Shown here: positions 6,039 to 10,252 of the stretch, piece by piece
Position numbering within the stretch: position 1 is the stretch's first letter
Layout of the letters: each line of letters begins with the position of its first letter
Source of the DNA: Vulcanimicrobiota bacterium
Lineage (GTDB): Bacteria > Vulcanimicrobiota > Vulcanimicrobiia > Vulcanimicrobiales > Vulcanimicrobiaceae
Reading direction: 5' to 3'
Assembly (NCBI GenBank): GCA_030038335.1
Contig: JASHPC010000194.1
Span: 1 to 10,252 of the forward strand
DNA: 10,252 bases
Program-made: the position numbers and the translations under genes
The notes under the pieces: model-generated
What the model was told of the DNA's origin: nothing
The model's input: only the letters and a program-made list of their open reading frames with translations
The model's database searches: none

Positions 6039-8138
6039 ATGCGCCGATACTTCGCTACCCTCCTCACAGTCTTGCTCTGTGCCGCGCCACTTGCCGCACA
6101 AATAGCCAAACCGCCCGCAACGCCGCGCGACGACATCGTCGACAACTACTTTGGCGTGAAGGTGCCCGACCCATATCAGTGGCTCGAGAACGGCACGGCT
6201 CCGAACGTCCTGGCGTGGTCCCAGGCGCAAAACGCATATGCAAAAGCGCATCTCGACGAGCTTCCCGGGCGCGCTGCGCTCGCTCAAGAGCTCCATCGTC
6301 TGCTGTCGGTTCCTTCCGTCGGTATACCACAGCCTGCGGGCGCGTGGCTCGTGTACTCCTACCACGCAAGAAATGAAAACCAATACGTCGTTATGGTTCG
6401 CCGACGCTCCGGCGGCCCGGCTCGCGTGCTGATCGATCCGAATAAGCTCGATCCGAGCGGCAACACCGCGGTAAACGCATTCTATCCGAGCCCGCACGGA
6501 ACGTACCTTGCGTACGGGCTCTCCGTAAATGGCAACGACCGAACCACACTTCACGTGCTGCGCATCGCCAACGGTACGCGTCTACCGATTGCGATCACGC
6601 GAACGGGATACTCGCAAGTCGCATGGCTTCCCGACGAAAGCGGATTCTATTATGCGCGCTTTGCGGCAAGCAACCGCGGCACTGCGACCGTTGCGGGATC
6701 TCGCATCTACTTTCACTCGATGACCGGCAGCCCCAGCGGCGACATGGACGCTTCGGTATACGGTAGAGGCTTGCCGGCCGCCGACCTGCCCGACGTTGCC
6801 GTCTCTCCCAACGGGCGTTGGCTCGTGCTCTTTGCATTCCACGGGACATCCGGTGGCAATAACGTCGAAATCCGGGATCGCAAGCACTCCGACGCCACCG
6901 TATTGCGCCTCGGAACGCTCACGTACAACGCTCAATGGAGCGTCGACGTTGATGGCAACACGGCCTATATTACGACGAGCGATGGTGCACCTAACTTTAA
7001 GCTTGCCATCGCAAACCTCGCGCATCCGAACGGGTTGCGAGTGATCGTTCAGCAAAGCCAAGACATCTTGCAGAGCACAGAGGTCGTGGACCATCGCCTC
7101 GCGCTGACGTATCTGCACGATGCTTCTAGCCGCGTGCGCATTTACACGGAAAGCGGCTCGCGGCTGCGCGACGTTACGTTCCCCAGCATGGGTACGGTCG
7201 AATGCTGCGGCGCGCAACCAGACGATCCCGTAGCATACTACTCGTTCCAGTCATTCAATGCGCCGACGACGATCTATCGCTACGATATCGCGACGGCTGC
7301 GCAGAGCGTGTGGCAGCGTATGCCCATCCCGTACGACACGTCGAACATCGTCGTCAGTCAGGTATGGTATCACTCGAAGGACGGCACGCCCATCTCCATG
7401 TTCCTCGTGCACGAACGAGGAACCGCACCCAACGGCCACGTTCCGGTTTTTCTTACGGGCTACGGAGGTTTCGACGTCTCAATGACGCCGACGTTCTCCA
7501 ACAACGCGCTCGCCTGGGTGCAGCGCGGAGGACTCTATGCGCTACCGAACCTCCGCGGAGGAGGCGAATACGGGGAAGAGTGGCATGGCGAGGGCATGTT
7601 CGCGAACAAACAGCAGGTCTTCGACGATTTCATCTACGCAGCCAAATATCTCGTGCAGTCTGGATGGACGAACCCAGCGCACATCGCGATCGCAGGCGCG
7701 AGTAACGGCGGGCTTCTCGTATCCGCGGCCGAAACGCAGGCACCACAGCTCTTCAAGGCCGTGTGGTGCGGCTGGCCGCTCACTGACATGCTGCGCTACC
7801 AGAACTTTCTTATCGCGCGCCTTTGGGTGTCGGAGTACGGCTCGAGCGCAAACCCTCGAGAGTTCGCATATCTCTACAAGTATTCGCCGTATGCGAACGT
7901 GCGCCGTGGCACAGACTATCCAGCAACGCTCGTCGTCACCTCGCCCGACGATCCGCGCGTGGATCCGATGAACGCTCGTAAGTTCGCGGCGCGGCTGCAG
8001 TACGCGAACGCGGCGCCGACGCCGATTCTGCTGCGCATCTACACGAATACAGGCCACGGGCGTTCGGCAATCGACAACGAGATCGCGCACTCCGTCGATG
8101 AGCTGTCGTTCTTGATGAATCAGGTCGGGCTGCGGTAA
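6039..8138 (+). CDS. Secreted prolyl oligopeptidase (peptidase S9A)
   Basis: A 699-aa serine peptidase that cleaves short peptides after proline. Residues 1-20 are a Sec signal peptide (MRRYFATLLT, hydrophobic core, APLAA before Q21), so it acts in the periplasm or outside. An N-terminal DPYQWLEN (44-51) is the S9A hallmark. Residues about 90-430 form the beta-propeller with repeated strand blocks. The C-terminal alpha/beta-hydrolase domain holds GGGEYGEEWH (507-516), the nucleophile S555 in GASNGG, the acid D637 or D638 in SPDDPRVD, and H673 in NTGHG. The length is close to the usual 680-720. The start ATG 6039 has a strong GAGGGAG. It follows the SDR gene by 35 bp with no terminator seen, so co-transcription is plausible. 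Its stop lies 3 bp from that of the convergent Tat-signal gene. Confidence 0.95.
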   Translation: MRRYFATLLTVLLCAAPLAAQIAKPPATPRDDIVDNYFGVKVPDPYQWLENGTAPNVLAWSQAQNAYAKAHLDELPGRAALAQELHRLLSVPSVGIPQPAGAWLVYSYHARNENQYVVMVRRRSGGPARVLIDPNKLDPSGNTAVNAFYPSPHGTYLAYGLSVNGNDRTTLHVLRIANGTRLPIAITRTGYSQVAWLPDESGFYYARFAASNRGTATVAGSRIYFHSMTGSPSGDMDASVYGRGLPAADLPDVAVSPNGRWLVLFAFHGTSGGNNVEIRDRKHSDATVLRLGTLTYNAQWSVDVDGNTAYITTSDGAPNFKLAIANLAHPNGLRVIVQQSQDILQSTEVVDHRLALTYLHDASSRVRIYTESGSRLRDVTFPSMGTVECCGAQPDDPVAYYSFQSFNAPTTIYRYDIATAAQSVWQRMPIPYDTSNIVVSQVWYHSKDGTPISMFLVHERGTAPNGHVPVFLTGYGGFDVSMTPTFSNNALAWVQRGGLYALPNLRGGGEYGEEWHGEGMFANKQQVFDDFIYAAKYLVQSGWTNPAHIAIAGASNGGLLVSAAETQAPQLFKAVWCGWPLTDMLRYQNFLIARLWVSEYGSSANPREFAYLYKYSPYANVRRGTDYPATLVVTSPDDPRVDPMNARKFAARLQYANAAPTPILLRIYTNTGHGRSAIDNEIAHSVDELSFLMNQVGLR

Positions 8139-8141
8139 GGC

Positions 8142-9797
8142 TCACGACCAGTGCGCGACCCAACCGCGCATCATTGACGCCTCGAGCGAGGCCAGGATCG
8201 CTTCCGCGCTGCGCTTAGCGTCAATTGCAGCGAGCAGTTCGCGCGCGCGAGTTTCGATCTGCTTTGCGAGCGTCGGGTTTGAGCCTTGCAGGGTTGCCGT
8301 CAAGAACCCAGCGCTCAGAACGGCTTGCACGCGCCGCACGCCCATTTCCGTGGGTGCAAGTTCTCTCGCGAGGTCCGGATCGTCGACGAAGTTCCCATGA
8401 ACGGCAACGAAACGCGACGCATATCCCGTACAGAAGATTGCGAAGACGCGCCGCGCGCCTAAATCGAATGCTTGTCGCGGCGTGATCGAGCCCGACCACA
8501 TCGGCTTGAGTTTCAGTTCCTCCGCGCGCGCGTTCAGAGCGACTATTTGGTCCAGCGTGAGCACGCCGCGCGGGTGCTTCGCGTCGCGAATCAACTGCCG
8601 CTCGGCGATCGGATCGGGACAATCGAAAAGCACGAGGCGTGCACCGGCCGCACACACTCTTTCCATCCACAACGTTGCACCGTCGGCGATGCGCGAGCCA
8701 TCGAAGACGTCATCAGCCGTGACGAGGGGCGTGTCGAGGTAAAACGCCGGGACCGTCGTCCATCCTTGAGTCCAACCGCTGACGAGCGAAACCACGCGTT
8801 CCTGTTCCTCGAGCGTAAACGGCAGAAGGCCATACTTCCCAGCCGAAAGGCCGTAGGAACGCGCCGTGTGCAAGCCGGTCCAGATGGTCCGTGCGGCAGA
8901 GTCGACGTCGACTTGATAGCGATAGACGAGTTTCACGTGATTTCGTCGTGCAACGCTGAAGAGGTCGTGCAACGTTTCCACGTCTACGACGTTGAGCAGC
9001 GACGCAACGCTCATGCGTTCACGCGCCGCTTGCGTGAGATTGCCGTCGATGGCGACTTCGCCGATTCCGCTCTGCGCAGCGATGGCCAGAACACGCTCGA
9101 TCTCGTCGACGGGCGCACCGCGGACGATCGGCCCATCCGTTACCGTCAATAGCGCGAAACGCTGGATCGACGCTGAGCCGAGGTCGCGTTGTGCACGGCC
9201 GGCTTGGAGCTTTCCAACGAGCCGCTGCACGGTTGCCGCGGTGTCGCTGGGTTGCACGAGAAGACGCACGGTGAGCGGGCGTGGAACGCCGTCGGGCGTC
9301 TTCAAAAATGGTGCGAAGGCCGCAAAGACGCTTGCCAGCCATTCCGGCTCGTCTTTTGCAGCATCGGCTATCACGAACTCCGGCAACAGACGGTCCAGCC
9401 GTACGTTGGCACGCTTACCCACGTTGGTCGAGCAAAGCGTGCGCCCGAAGGCCGCGGGAACGAGTTTCGCGTACTCGTCGGGTCCAATCGGCGCTTCGCC
9501 TGCGCTCACCATCCTCTCGCCGTCGATCATCACCCCGACTGACAGCGCGTTCGCAGAATGCAGCGCATGCGCTTTTGCCGACGCATACGCAGCGCGCGCG
9601 ATTGCTTTGGCGTCGTCGCCGGCGTCGCTCACCGCCAGCAGCGGACCGAAGCGCGCAGCATCGTAGTGTTCCAGCGAGAGCGTCCACGGAGCGTAACACT
9701 CCGCGCCGGCTCGTGCCGGTAACACGGCAGGCGCTGCAATCATTGCCGCTCCCTCGAGAAAACGTCGACGTGAAAAACCGAAAAATGGTTCAGGCAT
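8142..9797 (-). CDS. Tat-signal protein of unknown function, TIM-barrel-like C-terminal domain
   Basis: I do not recognise this 551-aa protein. The N-terminus has a twin-arginine signal, SRRRFLEG (9-16), followed by a hydrophobic AAMIAAPAVLPARA (17-30) and probable cleavage near ARAGA, so a folded, perhaps cofactor-bearing, periplasmic protein is likely. Residues about 35-210 show no motif I can name. From about 214 to 458 a regular strand-helix alternation appears: FALLTVTD, GEVAID, VKLVYRYQVD, TTVPAFYLDTP, ARLVLFDCPDP, LKPMWSGSIT, RRVFAIFCTG. This is consistent with a TIM barrel. The SGSIT strand (435-439) near the end faintly recalls the AGSIK strand of MfnB-type barrels, but that family's catalytic lysines are not evident. 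The C-terminus (about 490-551) is mainly helical. The start ATG 9797 is chosen over an upstream ATG at 9863 because it has a Shine-Dalgarno and puts the Tat motif at residue 9. Confidence 0.8.
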   Translation of the reverse strand: MPEPFFGFSRRRFLEGAAMIAAPAVLPARAGAECYAPWTLSLEHYDAARFGPLLAVSDAGDDAKAIARAAYASAKAHALHSANALSVGVMIDGERMVSAGEAPIGPDEYAKLVPAAFGRTLCSTNVGKRANVRLDRLLPEFVIADAAKDEPEWLASVFAAFAPFLKTPDGVPRPLTVRLLVQPSDTAATVQRLVGKLQAGRAQRDLGSASIQRFALLTVTDGPIVRGAPVDEIERVLAIAAQSGIGEVAIDGNLTQAARERMSVASLLNVVDVETLHDLFSVARRNHVKLVYRYQVDVDSAARTIWTGLHTARSYGLSAGKYGLLPFTLEEQERVVSLVSGWTQGWTTVPAFYLDTPLVTADDVFDGSRIADGATLWMERVCAAGARLVLFDCPDPIAERQLIRDAKHPRGVLTLDQIVALNARAEELKLKPMWSGSITPRQAFDLGARRVFAIFCTGYASRFVAVHGNFVDDPDLARELAPTEMGVRRVQAVLSAGFLTATLQGSNPTLAKQIETRARELLAAIDAKRSAEAILASLEASMMRGWVAHWS

Positions 9798-9806
9798 TGG
9801 GCGGAT

Positions 9807-9812
9807 CTCTCC
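9807..9812 (-). promoter_or_regulatory. Ribosome binding site fixing the Tat-signal protein start
   Basis: GGAGAG on the minus strand lies 9 nt before ATG 9797. The longer reading from ATG 9863 would add 22 residues in front of the twin-arginine motif. Confidence 0.6.
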
Positions 9813-9819
9813 GTTGGAA

Positions 9820-9832
9820 CATTGCGTCAATG
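9820..9832. repeat. Small inverted repeat in divergent intergenic region
   Basis: CATTG-CGT-CAATG is a perfect 5-bp dyad with a 3-bp centre in the 83-bp gap between the divergent Tat-signal and esterase genes. It could be an operator half-site pair; by size alone it could also be chance. No convincing -35/-10 pair was found in this gap on either strand. Confidence 0.25.
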
Positions 9833-9880
9833 CGAACCCATAGGCCTTCCTAACGCAACGCACGAAGCAAAGAATTCACG

Positions 9881-10105
9881 TTGATACGCGTGGCGCGGTT
9901 CTTGGCGTGTGCGTTGCTCTTGGTAACTAGTAGCACGAGCTTCGTGTTCGCCGATCAGCCGCAGGTGCTGCAGGTAACCCTGCATAGCAGCGTGCTTTCG
10001 CAGTTCTGGGGCAAACCCACGTATATCCACGCCGCGGTCGTGCTTCCGGACTCCTATCACAAGGAACCGCGGCGCCAATATCCCGCAATCTACTGGATTC
10101 CTGGG
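9881..10105 (+). pseudogene. Secreted esterase (alpha/beta hydrolase, esterase-D type), 5' fragment cut by an insertion sequence
   Basis: The frame opens with a non-ATG start (TTG 9881, or GTG 9890) and a clear Sec signal peptide: RVARFLACALLLV, then FVFA before D25. It continues with VTLHSSVLSQFWGK, YIHAAVVLPDSYH and QYPAIYWIPG. This is the usual beginning of a PF00756-type esterase, in which the first strands lead to YP-hydrophobic-Y-x-PG. The match stops at IPG (75 codons; full-length family members are several hundred residues). Three codons later the frame meets TGA (10115-10117), inside sequence that reads as an IS3 transposase end on the other strand. The gene is therefore interrupted; the rest may lie beyond the element outside the window. 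No good Shine-Dalgarno is seen, so the exact start is open. Confidence 0.7.
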
Positions 10106-10251
10106 TGTGGCTGGTGACTTTCTGCGCTGCTGAAAATTGTGAGGCGGCCCATTTGAAAACTGCGCGGCGAATTCCCGCGGCGTGAGGAGCCGATGCCAGA
10201 ATGCGGACGGACCTCATTGTAGTCCGGGCGCCACGCTTCTGCGACAGCCTG
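10106..10251 (-). pseudogene. IS3-family transposase, C-terminal fragment with frameshift
   Basis: Read on the minus strand from 10251, one frame gives AEAWRPDYNEVRPHSGIG, the conserved WRxDYNxxRPHSxLG block near the end of IS3-group OrfB transposases (rve integrase core C-terminus). The expected continuation, LTPREFAAQF, is present but in another frame, starting about 10189. The two join if one base is restored near 10190-10192. After it comes SNGPPHNFQQRRKSPATP. No stop occurs before the inferred element end, so the frame would run on into the esterase sequence. This could be a decayed copy, a sequencing error, or an unusual terminus. The rest of the transposase lies beyond the right edge. 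Confidence 0.65.
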
Positions 10252-10252
10252 A
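10106..10252 (-). mobile_element. End of an IS3-family insertion sequence (transposase 3' end, runs off right edge)
   Basis: The minus strand encodes the C-terminal signature of IS3-family DDE transposases up to about 50 codons from the junction. The element boundary is placed at TGTGG (10106), because IS3-family ends are TG...CA and because esterase similarity stops at exactly that codon boundary. The uncertainty is a few bases. The other terminus and the target duplication are outside the window. Confidence 0.65.

Noticed and set aside
10131..10169. Two TGAAAA-containing near-repeats 23 bp apart, considered as subterminal repeats of an IS21-type element
   Set aside because: The minus strand here encodes recognisable IS3-family transposase sequence, so the repeats are more simply coding sequence. 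Two short copies are not significant.
10201..10252. Plus-strand frame starting MRTDLIVVRAPRF at the right edge
   Set aside because: It is the antisense of the transposase C-terminus; the minus-strand reading has the family signature.

Overview
The window is chromosomal DNA from a fairly GC-rich, Gram-negative (diderm) bacterium. The evidence for diderm is the N-terminus of a TonB-dependent receptor, a periplasmic PBP4-type carboxypeptidase, a twin-arginine signal and a Sec-exported prolyl oligopeptidase. The gene style (receptor with a carboxypeptidase-regulatory domain, several genes without a Shine-Dalgarno) reminds me of uncultured soil phyla such as Eremiobacterota. That placement is a guess; no rRNA or marker gene is present.

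Layout. 1-688 (minus) is the first 229 codons of a TonB-dependent receptor, running off the left edge. Upstream of it on the same strand, across a 105-bp gap with a terminator-like hairpin, is dacB (794-2266, minus). dacB is head-to-head with an Amidase_2-type N-acetylmuramoyl-L-alanine amidase (2265-2834, plus), and the two ATG codons overlap within one CATG palindrome. An 80-bp gap with a TTTAGG-N11-CCTAAA dyad leads to a plus-strand series: a divergent Nramp-family metal transporter (2915-4186), an O-acetylserine-dependent cysteine synthase (4240-5235), a uronate-dehydrogenase-like SDR (5236-6003, starting directly after the preceding stop) and a secreted S9A prolyl oligopeptidase (6039-8138). 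This series converges, with 3 bp between stops, on a 551-aa Tat-signal protein of unknown function with a TIM-barrel-like strand/helix pattern (8142-9797, minus).

Right edge. Divergent from the Tat-signal gene is the 5' end of a secreted esterase (9881-10105, plus). It is cut off after about 75 codons by what reads as the end of an IS3-family insertion sequence. The transposase C-terminus lies on the minus strand (10252 to about 10106), with an apparent 1-nt frameshift.

Functionally the left part is cell-envelope biology (outer-membrane import, peptidoglycan trimming). The middle is a mixed run of metal uptake, sulfur assimilation, sugar-acid or sugar-nucleotide oxidation and peptide degradation. 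The gene order suggests co-transcription, but no single pathway is evident. I see no tRNA, rRNA, CRISPR array, phage module or defence system. No gene-free stretch exceeds about 105 bp.
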